Shown piece by piece: positions 32,612 to 43,319 of a stretch of 64,000 nt of DNA. A model generated the notes under the pieces. It was not told the origin of the DNA, made no database searches, and saw only the letters and a list, made by a program, of their open reading frames with translations. Position 1 is the stretch's first letter. Each line of letters starts with the position of its first letter. The position numbers and the translations under genes are program-made. The DNA comes from Calocera cornea HHB12733. Its lineage: Eukaryota; Basidiomycota; Dacrymycetes; Dacrymycetales; Dacrymycetaceae. Location: assembly GCA_001632435.1 (NCBI GenBank), contig KV423971.1, forward strand, positions 1 through 64,000. Direction: 5' to 3'.

Positions 32612-32663
32612 CACCAATGTCTGCACCAATGTCTTCACCATTGCGCTTTCAACTGGGTATAAG
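32612..32663 (+). promoter_or_regulatory. Core promoter of the 32768 reductase gene: two CCAAT boxes and a TATA box
   Basis: The 11-mer CACCAATGTCT is present at 32612-32622 and 32624-32634, each with a CCAAT core, and a weaker CACCATTG follows. TATAAG lies at 32658-32663, 105 bp before the ATG, which is a sensible distance for a fungal TATA box. Confidence 0.55.
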
Positions 32664-32767
32664 TACCGGGCATCCCGTCTCTTCTCAGCCAACAACAACA
32701 AGAACTCGCATCTTCAGCACACATCCGCCCTAACCCGCACTCTCAACACCCAATTCCATCTAAGACA

Positions 32768-33922
32768 ATGTCTGCCACTACTACTACCACTACTGCTCCC
32801 ATCGTCCTCGTGACCGGCGGCAACGGCTTCGTAGGCACCGCGACCGTGCTCGAGCTCATCAAGCAGGGCTACAAGGTCAAGGCGACTGTCGTAAGTTGCC
32901 CCCCTCGCTTCCCCTTTCCTCCTTCCTGATTCCGGGTATAGCGCCGTCAATCCAGTGCAGACGCGTTCAACGCAAAGTACCCCGATGCGGCGGCCTCCAT
33001 CGAGTGGGTGCTCATCTCGAGCCTCACCGACCTGCCCGCCATGACCGCCGCGGCCCACGGTGTCGACTACATGATGCACCTGGCTTCGCCCTACACGCTC
33101 GTCGTCAAGGACCCAGTGAAGGACATGCTCGTGCCCGCAATCGACGGCACGCTCACGGCGCTCCGCGCGGCTAAGGCGAATCCGCGCATCACGCGCGTCG
33201 TGCTCACCAGCAGCTTCGCAGCGATGAACAGCGTCCTGCTCGGGCTGCGCCCGGGGCACACGTACTCCGAGGCGGACTGGAACCCGGCCACGTGGGAGCA
33301 GGCCGCGTCGAGCGACCACGGCGGGTTCATCTACTGCGCGTCGAAGGAACTCGCGGAGCACGCCGCGTGGGAGTTTATGGACAAGGAGAAGCCCGGATTT
33401 ACGCTCAGCGTGTTCAACCCACCCATGGTGTACGGCCCGCCGCTGCAGCCGTTCGACTCGCTCGAGCAGCTCAACGAGTCTGTCAACAACCTCTGGCAGC
33501 TCCTGAGCGGCAACGCTAAGGAGATGCCCTTCACCGGCCTGCCGATCTTCGTCGATGTCCGGGACCTGTAAGCCCACGTTCAGCTGACCGTAGACGGGGC
33601 AATAAGCTGACAGCGCTCCGCTCCCAGTGCCCACGTGCAGGTCGCCGCGCTCAAGAACCCCGCCGCGGCCAACCAGCGCTACTTCACCGTCGGCGGCGCC
33701 TACACCTTCGACGACGTTGTCCGCATCGCCGCGCGTGCGTTCCCCGAGCAGGGCGCGCGCATGACGCCCGTCTCGGGGCACGAGATGCCCGAGTACTACG
33801 GCTGGGACAACAGCAAGATCCGCCGCGACTTTGGCATTGAGTTTACTCCGCTTGAGAAGACGGTTACGGACATGGCAAAGGTGCTGTACGAGGCCGAGGC
33901 CAAGTTTGCCAAGAGCGCGTAG
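32768..33922 (+). CDS. NAD(P)H-dependent extended short-chain reductase (dihydroflavonol-4-reductase/Gre2 type), intact
   Basis: Likely cytosolic NADPH-dependent reductase of aldehydes or ketones. Exons 32768-32890, 32942-33567 and 33628-33922 give 347 aa. The Rossmann nucleotide loop TGGNGFVG lies at residues 16-23, and the next exon begins RRQSSADAF. The catalytic set is present: Ser at about 131 in VVLTSSF, Tyr172 and Lys176 in YCASK. The substrate-side segment FNPPMVYGPPLQPFDS and the VDVRDL and YFTVGGAYTFDDVVRIA blocks follow, ending in a Lys/Ala-rich tail. The length and layout match the family. It is the only full-length, undamaged copy wholly inside the window; at least five other copies or fragments lie at 31081, 39803, 42563, 60573 and 62897. 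The substrate cannot be predicted. Confidence 0.88.
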
Positions 33923-34299
33923 GCTGACGGAGCCTGACGGATACGCCGGTCTCTCATATACCCCATGCACAAAACACCCTTAGAGAGCAAATCACGCTCA
34001 TATACCCGAGACTGAATGCATGTTGTAGCTCAAAGCAGCCGTAAATCATAGTCTTTCACCGAGGTCTCGGCTGGCAAGGCCCATGTTGTTGCAGCCTCCC
34101 ACACTGAAGTGCCTGCTCCACCGGGAAACCCGTAGAAGGATTGAAGGGCAGGTCAAGGCTTCGAGTGCGATATTGTACATGAGATTGGATAATAGGGCCG
34201 GCATAGTTAACGGTAGGGGGAGGCATGCCAAACGAATCCCGTGTGTCATAATCTAGACTAGGAACAACGCCCATAGAGAACCGAACTGTAAGACCCAGA
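33923..34299. other. Intergenic region between converging genes
   Basis: 377 bp holding the 3' ends of the reductase and the dynamin gene. No other feature seen. Confidence 0.5.
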
Positions 34300-37079
34300 T
34301 CACAGCGGCTTCAGGCTCACTTCGGAGAGAGTCCTGAACGCCTCCTTGTAGGCATCCAGCAGCGCCTTGACCCTTGTCCGCTCATTCACTAACGCTTCGT
34401 CCTCATGCAGCAGGTCAGTGAATAGGTCCGGCTTGTACAGAGACGCAACGAGTCGGTTCTGCACGTGCTGGGAAGTGTGGTTGACGAGGAAGTGCATGAT
34501 CGCCTTGGGTATCAGATCTTGAATGGTTTGTCGGACAATGTCGAAGTAGGAAGCGATCAGGGATCGAATGAGGCTACACTCCATCTCTTCCCGGACAGAG
34601 AGGGGAGCTGCACCATCGGAAGGCACCTGAGTAGACTCATTAGATACGTTTTAGGTTGGGCGAGATGGCCTCACAGCTTCTATATGCTTGCCAAGGCTCT
34701 TCATGTCAAATGCAGCATTGTTACCATCGAGATTGTAAGAGCCCTGCAGCGCAGAAGACGGCACGCCAGACTCGGGGTTCGGGTCCCTTCCGACGTACGT
34801 ATGCCGCGGGCCCATCAGAGCAGCTGGGGCATTGGGCATCCCTGGTTGACTGCCACCGAAGAAGTAGTTCAGGAACGTGTCCTTCGCAGTAGCCGGCGAG
34901 GAAGCGGAATTGATCTGTGCAGGCGGTGCGAGAAGAGAGTTCGGTGTACCCGCTGAGCGGCGGTCGTGTTTGGCGACATGATGATGGCCAGACGGCTGGG
35001 TCTGACCTGACCCCACAAAGGATGGTCCACGGCTGCGATCGTGCACCGTTGACGACACGGAGCGTGTATCTTTCGGCGTCACGCCGTTAGGAAGGGTATC
35101 CGTCTCCTCATCGTCAGCCTCATCTTCCGCCGACGCAGATCCATTCGGCTCGATGCTCGCAGGTGGAGGGGCGGGCGCCACTTTCCTTTGCTGGTTCGCG
35201 TGAGCCTGAGCAGAGTTCTGCATGAACGAAGGGTGGTTGGTGTTAATATATGCGGCCTGAATTTGGATCAGACTCTGGGCGTATTCGGAGGTGGGCCCGA
35301 GTCTCTCTCGCAGCAGCTCGGAGACAACGTCGATCAGTCGTGCGTGCAGCCGCGGGAACCGTTGCAGTTCCTGTAAATCACAAATCAGAGACACTTCTAT
35401 ATCTCGAAGTTAATGAACGCACCGTGCTAGTGCAATTATGGCAAATTTTGACCAGCTCCTCATACACCAACTCCACACACCGCAGACTAGGCGCCTCCAA
35501 CAGCTTGATCTGTGGCTTGACAAGAAGGTCGAATGCGACCTCAGGTACAAAAAGGCTCGGACGCGGACCAGTCGAGTTCCGGATGGCTGTCCGGATATCC
35601 TGGGTCGTGAGATTGCTGGTGGATTCGATGCTCTCCAGTGCGTGGCCGAAAACATCGTTGAAGATGTAGTAGATCCGCGCGCCACCCGAGAGCTCCTTCG
35701 TGGAGATATCGCTTGAGGTCCCCTCGATGGATGAGACAAAATCGCGTGCGAAGGAGGTCATCAACTTGAGGACAAGGGTACCCTGGTGCTGATCACCCAG
35801 GAACGCTGCATCGCCGAACGAGTCCAGCTCATGTTGCGTCTGACCCATAAGGGTGTTGAGCCGCGCCTTCATATCGGGCAGCTTCTCACGGATATGATTG
35901 AGTAGTACGTGGTTGAGCGTCTTCGCAAGATAAAGGGTCCCATTCCGGTGCGCGATGCTTCGGTAGGCCGGGTGGTTCTGGAAGAACTCCTTCTCGTGGT
36001 CTCGGGCGTCATCCATGCTCCGTTCCGCATTGATATCTTGCTGACTTCGGTTGACGACACCAATGAAACCAAGCTTGAGAGGGTAGACACGACCGTTGAG
36101 GATGTCCAGCGCATTCGTGCCGGCATCCATGAGGTCCAGCTTCGTCAGGACACCGATTGTGCGACGTCCCTGAGGATCCACAGAACGCGCGAGCTTCAGC
36201 GCGTCGGAATTGGCTAGGTCAACATTTGCTGCAGAGACGGCAAGAATGACACTGGGCAAATGCTCAGTACGATTCAACTGGTGACGTGGACTATGCGCAC
36301 CTGTTCGGCTTCGAGATATAATCCAGGACCAGGTTTCGGATTTGCCTTTCGATGTCTGACGGTTGGTCCCCTAGAACACCACGTGCGTTACAATGAGATA
36401 GGAGCTCTAGGACGTCTGCACGTACCAACTGGAATCTGCAGATATGGTCAGTCAGGGGTATGGATACGACAGAGTAATAAGCTTACCTTGGTCAACCCCG
36501 GCAAGTCCACCAATGTCAAATCCAAGACCTTCGAGGAATATATTCTGAGCGAGATTGGCAATTTGGAGATGCCCTTGTTTTGCCCTGCAACCCTGAAGGT
36601 CTCCGCCTCGATCTCGCGGCGTATCTCGTTAAAGTCGGTAAACCGCTTGTCAATATGCAGGAACTGGCCATATTCGGTGTAGTTTGATATGGACGCGTTG
36701 TCCGGGTCCGGAGGCGGGATGTGGACGAGCTGCAGAATCAGCGGTCGACGCGTGACGATCCCAGAGCCGCGAGGCAGGAAGTCACGTCCGACAATTCTGC
36801 TCAGAACGTGAGCATTAGCGCCTGGCGAGGTCTGCAGAACGGTGCTCACGTCTCTAAGACACTTGACTTGCCCGCAGATTGACTGCCAACCTGCACAGTC
36901 GTTAGGGGCAGACGACCATCACGACGCGGTTACTTACGACGACAATCTGGGGCATGTCAAGCTCCCCGCCTGGAAGAGGGGTATCAGATGAGGCTTGTAC
37001 ACCATATGGGCAAGAACGTACCAAGATTGGCGAAGGTGTCTTGCAGCTTGTTAACAAGCTGGATGAGATCGCTGTCCAT
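34300..37079 (-). CDS. DNM1: Dynamin-related GTPase Dnm1/DRP1, mitochondrial and peroxisomal fission
   Basis: Large self-assembling GTPase that constricts mitochondria and peroxisomes. The start at 37079 gives [20 protein letters not shown], typical of Dnm1. The G1 loop (GSQSAGKSS) is built across a short intron near 36880, and [18 protein letters not shown] follows. Other GTPase blocks are [14 protein letters not shown] (G3) and [11 protein letters not shown] (G4). The stalk contains [20 protein letters not shown] and [20 protein letters not shown]. The variable B-insert is Ser/Pro/Asp-rich (about 34800-35230), as in Dnm1 rather than Vps1. The GED ends in a stop at 34300. Eight or so short introns interrupt it, most of them in the GTPase part. 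All nucleotide-binding motifs are intact. Confidence 0.92.
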
Positions 37080-37515
37080 GAATGTAGATGGCTCTGGGCG
37101 AGGCTTAGGGGGGAGCTGAGCGACGTCGCTGAGGCGTTGGACAGAGAGTGTGGAAATATCGCGCAGTTGGTTTGATCGACGCAGCTTGGCTGATGCTCTG
37201 TTCGCGTTTTTATGGGGGGCGGTCGGCGACTGGTACGCGGCTGGAGGGCGTCGACCGGAATGTACACGTCTAGCGATGCCGAAGAGACGACGAAAGGCTT
37301 CGCGGCGGGCGGGCAGGGACCTGGCACAGAGGACGCGAGTGCTCCCGGCCACTTCACAGCGTCACATCACGTGACACATGACGACGAGCACAGCAAGTAG
37401 CGGCACACTTACACGCAGCTCATGATCGCTTGCGTCTCACGCGTTACCACCGATTGCTTAGGGAATAATATTATGGATTTTGCAACTAGTCAATTCCACT
37501 TTGCATCTATCTAGT
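37080..37515. other. Promoter region of DNM1 and 3' end of ATP4
   Basis: 436 bp between two genes transcribed in the same direction. No reading frame of interest and no clear TATA box. Confidence 0.45.
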
Positions 37516-38550
37516 TTAGATAGCCTTGTTCTTGACCAGTTCTGCAGAGCCGTCTCAGCGTTGCTCAGTATGCCCCAGAACAGAGTCACTCACGTTCGAT
37601 CTCGGCAACGGCGTTCAGGAGGATCTCACGCTGCGTCTTTTCGCTTTGTATATCCGCCATGACCTTTTCGATCACCGAGCGAGCCAGCTCTGCCTGCTCG
37701 TTCTCCTTCGCCTGCTGCTCGTAGCGCACCCATGAGTCGAGGACGGCCTTGACCTCAGCGGCGACAGCAGTCTTCTGCTTGAGGACATATGACTCGGCCT
37801 CGCGCTTGGCAGTGTCCTGAAGTAGGATTAGTACTGCTACTCTCGCATAGATGGGTAATTGCTGACCTTGGACAGAGCAAACAGATCCTTGGTGATGCTG
37901 ACAACGTCGCGCATCTCGTTCACGGCATCGATACGTTCCTGCACAGCAGCGGTGTGATCCTTGCGCGCATCGTTGAGGATGCCAGAGATTTTCTGTTACA
38001 GCATCAGCGAAGATCCTGCTTTCCAGTGACTGACAACGCATACCTCAACCTCACCTCGGGTCCAGTCGCCAATCGGTCCCTTCATGGCGCGGCCAATCGC
38101 AGTAAGGAGGATGATGAACCCGATAGCGACGATGGTCTCCTCGTTCACAACATACAGCTCCTGGGAGATGGCGGCGGCAGTGAGGCCAGTGCCGAGGATG
38201 ACGGTGCCGGTCTTGGTGACCAGGGAGTTGCCGGGGAGAGCATCGATGATGGCGGAGGCGCGCTCTGCAGGTGGTTCTATCCGAGGGTCAGTACATAGTT
38301 GTTGGCCGCACACTTGTACGCACGCTTGTCGGCATATCCACGGGTGCTACGAGAAGAGAAATCAGAATAGGTTGTAAGGCTGGACAAGATGATATCCTAC
38401 CTCTGGGAGATGGCAACGCGAGGGAGCGTGGCAGCGACCTGCGGCCTTGCGAGCGAGGCTATCCGTTCAATATTGAGCATCCACATAGCATGATTGTACG
38501 GCAAACATACCCGAAGCCCTCAATGATTTTGTTAAGAGCCTGGAGGCCAT
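37516..38550 (-). CDS. ATP4: Mitochondrial ATP synthase subunit 4 (subunit b)
   Basis: Peripheral-stalk subunit of the F1Fo ATP synthase in the inner mitochondrial membrane. The protein begins at 38550 with a basic, Ser/Ala-rich presequence (MASRLLTKSLRAS) split over small exons. STRGYADKRA and PPAERASAIIDALPGNS follow, then two hydrophobic segments (TVILGTGLTAAAISQELYVV and ETIVAIGFIILLTAIGRAM), the two membrane spans of subunit b. The rest is a long charged helix: GDWTRGEVEKISGILNDARK, TAAVQERIDAVNEMRDVVSI, AKREAESYVLKQKTAVAAEV and EIEQLVKNKAI, ending with TAA at 37516-37518. About six introns of ordinary length are needed. Length and layout fit the family. The exact borders of the first two exons are tentative. 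Confidence 0.88.
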
Positions 38551-38736
38551 CCGCGCGATATGGAGATCGGAGAGAGGGATGCGCTATAGGGTGCTACTAT
38601 CGAGGTGAGGCAACGGATTGGGAAAGGAAGCGGAGCAGATCGGAAACAATTGGGAGGGAGGGCGCCACAAAAGCATCCGCGCACGTCTCTCCGCGCGCGC
38701 TTCTCCACCAAAGGCACCACTCTGCTTTGACGAGCC
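38551..38736. promoter_or_regulatory. Shared bidirectional promoter of ATP4 and PET117
   Basis: Only 186 bp separate the ATP4 start (minus strand) from the PET117 start (plus strand), so both promoters must lie here. Both products act in mitochondrial oxidative phosphorylation, so joint control is plausible. No TATA box was recognised. Confidence 0.6.
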
Positions 38737-39032
38737 ATGGCGAGTCGAGCTTCGAAGATCACGCTGATCGGCTCAGTCGCGTTCGCCGCGCTCACTGTAT
38801 GGGGAGTCCACTATATGCAACAGAAAGAACGAACTGTCAGCGATTCCTGATGTCTCAAGCCATGAAGACGGGAACTGACAAAAAGTTGCTCCAGACTATG
38901 TACCAGGGCGTCCTCAAAGATGAGGCGCGCGTTGCCGAGAAGCGCCGCAAACGAGCCGAGGAGTTGCTCGAAAGTGAACGGAAGCGTGAGATCTATGAAG
39001 GTGTACAACCGGTCACGCATTCGGCCTCATAG
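38737..39032 (+). CDS. PET117: Pet117, cytochrome c oxidase assembly factor
   Basis: Small mitochondrial protein that couples heme a synthesis to assembly of complex IV. Two exons, 38737-38835 and 38895-39032, give 78 aa. The N-terminus MASRASKITLIGS is followed by one membrane-spanning segment (VAFAALTVWGVHYMQQ). The conserved MYQGVLKDEAR motif follows directly after the splice junction, then a Lys/Arg/Glu-rich helix. Size and order match the family well. It is head to head with ATP4. Confidence 0.88.
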
Positions 39033-39802
39033 CACCCCCTTGCGTGCGGATGACGTGTGGAACCTGAATGTTGAGGTGGTGGCATCTAGCATTGATCCAT
39101 TCGAGACAGGGCAGCTAATCGATTCGTCAGGTGAATTGCATACCTGCACAATGTAACCATACACAAGCGCCAGTCTGTACAATATTGCATGTGAATGCAA
39201 GAGGTATACCCCGGATAGCGGTGAGGAAGGCGCGATGCGATGTCAATGCACCTATGGAATGGGTATCCGCCGCCCTAACCTGGATCCGATCCAAAACCGT
39301 GGGCAAGAACCGACACGATAGCGCGCGGAATGCCCCCTGGTCCATGCCGTTGAATGCTATGATAAGACCCTTCACATGCGTCGCGAGCGTCAAGAACGGG
39401 TTGGCGAGACCCATCTTCCGAGCATTCAGGGCTACGGATTCGCAAAAATCTTAAAGGTCTGCATCTAGCTGACCATAGGCGCTTGCGGGAATTCTATCCG
39501 AGCACCATTTTTGCGACTCGTATCAATTTCATGGAGCTTTCTTGGTCCCACGGTCCGGCCACCGCCGTCGAAAGTGTGCCCTTTGGTAGGCTGCGCGTGG
39601 CCCCAGGTTTGCCACATTGGAGCTTTGCGTTGTGCATTTGGGTGACGCTGCTCTTGTCTTTCTAGAGGGTGTCTATGCGGCTAGTGTCCGGGGGCCTAAT
39701 CTTCGTGGTATCATACTTGTACGTGACACGTATTTCTCTTCAGACTTTCATAGCTACTAACTCTTCTACAGAAACCTAAATTTTGGTACAAATCTACAAT
39801 CA
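39033..39802. other. Intergenic region, no gene seen
   Basis: 770 bp between PET117 and the broken reductase copy. Short open frames show no recognisable domain. Confidence 0.45.
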
Positions 39803-40597
39803 TCAGTGGCTGCTTCCAACCAGCTCCTTCTCTGCAATGAACAGAGCCGCGGCGGTGTCTATGATGCTCCTCTCAAGAGGGATCCAGGAGATACCGAAGT
39901 CGCTCTCGATCTTGCGACAACCCGTCTTGAAGTGCGGAGGAGGACTCGGCGGCGTAGGCAGCAGACGACGAGCCTGGTCGGGGAACGCACCGCGAACAAT
40001 CTCCATGAGCTGGGGGGTGGTGAAATGCCCAGCCACAGCCAGGTATCGCTGGTTCCTGGCCTTCTCGTTGGTAAGGACGGCCACGGTGATGCTAGCTCTG
40101 TAGGCGTCGGTTAGCACTTGTTACTGGTACCTGCTACTATTGAAGCTCACAGGTCGCGCACGTCGATGAACACCGGAACCACAGGTATCTCGTCGGTCTT
40201 ACCGTTAAAAAGTACCCAAAGCTCCTCCAGAGACTCGTTCAAATGGTCCATGTCATCGACCACTTGCGTTGGGGGCCCGTGAACCATAGGAGGACAGAGG
40301 GTGGTGATGGTGGGTGGCATTAGGCTTCTTGACGAAGTCCCAAGCGACGTGTTCGGCAATGGACTATGATAAAGTACTTCTGTAAGCTGTATTGAAGAGC
40401 AGAAGGATAAATCGGCGGTACCTTAGAGGTGGCGTATACATATGGATGTATGTCGGATTTGGCGGCCTCGTCCCAGGTGGTAAGGTTCCAGTCATCATCC
40501 GACAAAGTCTTCTCCGGCCAGGCGCCTTGAAGGGGTGAGGTAACTGCGGTGAAGCTGCTCATGAGGACAACGTGCTTCACCCTTGGAGCACTTATTG
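39803..40597 (-). pseudogene. C-terminal half of a reductase copy, truncated and frameshifted
   Basis: Homology to the 32768 reductase begins abruptly at about 40597 with APRVKHVVLMSSFTAV and continues through WDEAAKSDIHPYVYATSK (catalytic YATSK kept). An intron starting GTACCG follows, then AEHVAWDFVKKPNA. At that point about 2 bp are missing, which shifts the frame before TITTLCPPMVHGPP. HLNESLEELWVLFNGKTDEI, FIDVRDL and a full C-terminal exon ending LVGSSH follow. The N-terminal nucleotide-binding half is absent. Upstream of the break lies a 488-bp transposon and short repeats. Confidence 0.82.
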
Positions 40598-40619
40598 TCT
40601 AGAACACCCCTCCCTGACG

Positions 40620-41107
40620 GAGTTATCTTCTAGAATACGTCGAAAGTGGGGGCGAAAATCTAGAATACGGTTGGAGTCCACGTTAGTCTACGCTACGGTC
40701 CCTCTCGTTGGTCATGCGCTGAGCTGTTCCTCATGAAATCAGTTTTCGTCAAATGAATTATGTTATAGTACTCTGCATCCCAGACGCTCCTGCAACACAG
40801 ACATTTTGGGAACAAACCGAGGTGAACAAATGACGCTTGGCCTGGAGTCCTGCGGGCAACTTACGATTTCTCCCACATTTCAGTGATTTCAAGGTGGATT
40901 CAATTCTACACAAGAAGTTATGCTACAGGGGCTATCGAGTGTGCGCTTAGAGGTAATCCAATGCAACTTATTAGACGCAATCTTTCGAGTTCATGAGCAA
41001 CAGGTCAGCGCGCAACCGACGAGAGGGACCGTATCATAGATTATTGTGGACCGCAACCGTATTCTAGATTTTCGCCCCAGATTTCGACGTATTCTAGAAG
41101 ATAACTC
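40620..41107. mobile_element. Non-autonomous Mutator-like element, 488 bp
   Basis: Long terminal inverted repeats of about 105 bp lie at 40620-40726 and 41001-41107, starting GAGTTATCTTCTAGAATACG, and are about 85 percent identical by eye. The element is flanked by a perfect 9-bp direct duplication, TCCCTGACG, at 40611-40619 and 41108-41116. Long TIRs with a 9-bp target-site duplication point to the MULE superfamily. The roughly 270-bp interior has no coding potential. It sits immediately upstream of the truncation point of the broken reductase copy at 39803-40597. Confidence 0.8.
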
Positions 41108-42562
41108 TCCCTGACGCGTATATTGTCCAGAGTGCCGCGCGCCGCCAATAATCTATAGTACACTCCATCCCTGACGCGTCGCGCGTTGTTTTCCCTCAGG
41201 AATTTTAGCACGGTGACATGAAATTCGCTAAGTAGTATTACGGGGTCTTAGGTCCAGGCTCGGATGGCTGTGGTGTGGGGAATGAAACTTCGACAGTAGG
41301 GAAGAGGGAGGGGAAAACTTTGAGTGGTGTCGAGCTGGCCTTTTGCGTTGCACTCTATTTGGGCTGAATTCGTCTCTATTTATACACCCCAAACGCCAGA
41401 ACGTTTTGAGAGACCCATAAGAAGGGAAGAGGAAGGCGTGGGTCAAGTAGACAGTAGTCGAGACCCGAAAATCCCCGCAACCCACTTTCCCTTATCTCTC
41501 CACTTCACTGAGGCTATTACCCGAAAAATGCACATAGAAATTGTCGGAAGTGGCAGAAATCCATTTGTGTCCCCCTCACCACCCTACGAGTCACACAACC
41601 ACTGGGCCAGCTTGTAGGGGTTTCGTCATCCAGGCTGGTAGCTTCCAGTTCATTGCTCCACGGTTCGCCTGCAAGGCTGCAAGTTTGGACAGGCGACTTC
41701 CTGATATTTTCTAACAATCCGAAGAGAGAGCCGGGCCATAACGGAACAAGATGTTGAATCTTCAGCGAAGCGCCGATTTTTCGGTCGAGGAAATGGCCAG
41801 TGTTATGTCCGAACGCCTTGTCCCCGGTTCCACGGCCGTCCGTGATCACCGTAGGGACCCCTGATGGATATCCATTGTTGGTCCCTACGCGTTCGACGCG
41901 TCGCCAAGCGAGGGCCCTCACGGGACTCGCCCTCATCCCCCACTGGGACTGGAGAAGCATTCTCTGTTTATCGCGCCAAGACGACCGTGTCGTGGTACAG
42001 AAACGGACTGGGCAATACTACCGGAGGATACATGTAACTGGATGGTTTTGTTGGTCACTCGGCCCGAGTGAAGGGTTTCTTGCCACCGCCGCTGCGCGGC
42101 AAGGCTATTCGCCACACATATCTCTCGCATGCCGCTAGTGATATTATAGATTCCAATGCTTCACAAACCTGCCCCTGTACTATCACTCAAAGAACGTCAC
42201 TGATTTATTTCAGCGTAATACATTGTCAACACGGAATACACTGGACATCTAGTGTTCCCCTCTGACTCGGATGAAACGAGGGGCTCGAGTGCTTCGACCA
42301 TAAATAGTCGCCGTATCGATGATAAATTTCTCGAGGGGAATCCATTTAATGCTAACTGCAGCTTTAATCTTGTGAGAATCGGTTTGATAATGCTCAGGTA
42401 GGCGAGTCCTGATCCCGTGCTATTCAACCCAAAAGTGCGGTCCGTGATGCTATTCTACCCATTTTCTATGAGCGCTGCCACAACAAGGGTGGCCCTGTAA
42501 TGATTGGTAAGAGCGAGGCCGCCAAGTGAATATCGAGGTACCCAAGGGTCGCTCACATCGAT
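41108..42562. other. Intergenic region, no gene seen
   Basis: Gene-poor, with small repeats near its left end (a third TCCCTGACGCG at 41168) and the palindrome at 41850. It may contain remains of other transposons, but I could not recognise any. Confidence 0.4.
41850..41889. repeat. Forty-bp interrupted palindrome with a second palindrome at its centre
   Basis: Arms CGTAGGGACC (41850-41859) and GGTCCCTACG (41880-41889) are perfect complements. The 12-bp palindrome ATGGATATCCAT (41864-41875) has exactly the same centre. Only the four bases on each side between them do not pair. Confidence 0.8.
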
Positions 42563-42641
42563 GGGGACAGAAGGTGGTGAGGGTGAAGGTGACATTCGGT
42601 TTCTTCACGAAGTCCCATGCGGCGTGCTCCGCGATGGCCTG
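42563..42641 (-). pseudogene. Small internal fragment of the reductase family
   Basis: Translates as AIAEHAAWDFVKKPNVTFTL and TTFCP, matching the segment just after the catalytic Lys in the copies at 39803 and 62897. Homology ends on both sides, leaving about 26 codons. Confidence 0.65.
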
Positions 42642-43319
42642 AAACCACTCGCATTGTACCCTGTCTCGCTAGATTCTATGCCAAGAGGAGACAGGAGACG
42701 TCACAGAGCAAAGCTATGGCCTTGTCCGTCACAATGCGTAACCGTTAATGACTAGGTAATTATATGCGAATGGCACGGTTACGACACCCATTGATGGAGA
42801 GCATTATCCTGGCACAGATCAGGACTGCATGAGACCCACAAGCGCCTAGCGAAGACTGCCGATCTCCCCACTTCAGTTCTGGCCACCCATCCAAAAAGGA
42901 ACACGAGCCGAATATGGCAAGTGTCGAGCGTGGGTCCCGCAAACCCACGCTGCCCCATGGGCCTTCTACAGAGAGACGCAGCGCCGGGTCAGGTACGAAC
43001 CTTGCGTTCTAGTCCTTTGTGCTCAACCGAACAGCTTGTGCAATGGGCACGCGGCGACCCTGTCAGACCCAGAGTTGGAGAGTGGGAGGAGTAGATATGA
43101 CTTTCCGGCCGGACGCCGAGTATGCCACCTGGCTCGAGCGGTGTGGTGGGTCCAATGATAGGTTCGCTGCATGGGAGAATCGTTCCGCGACTTAATTAAG
43201 GAACGCTCAACGCGATCACCTAACCGTTCCGTACACCGACTGCCTTGTGAAACGGAGAGAAAGGAAAGGGTAGAATGATGTCGCAGATATAATACAATGC
43301 AGTACTGAACATCGCGGGT

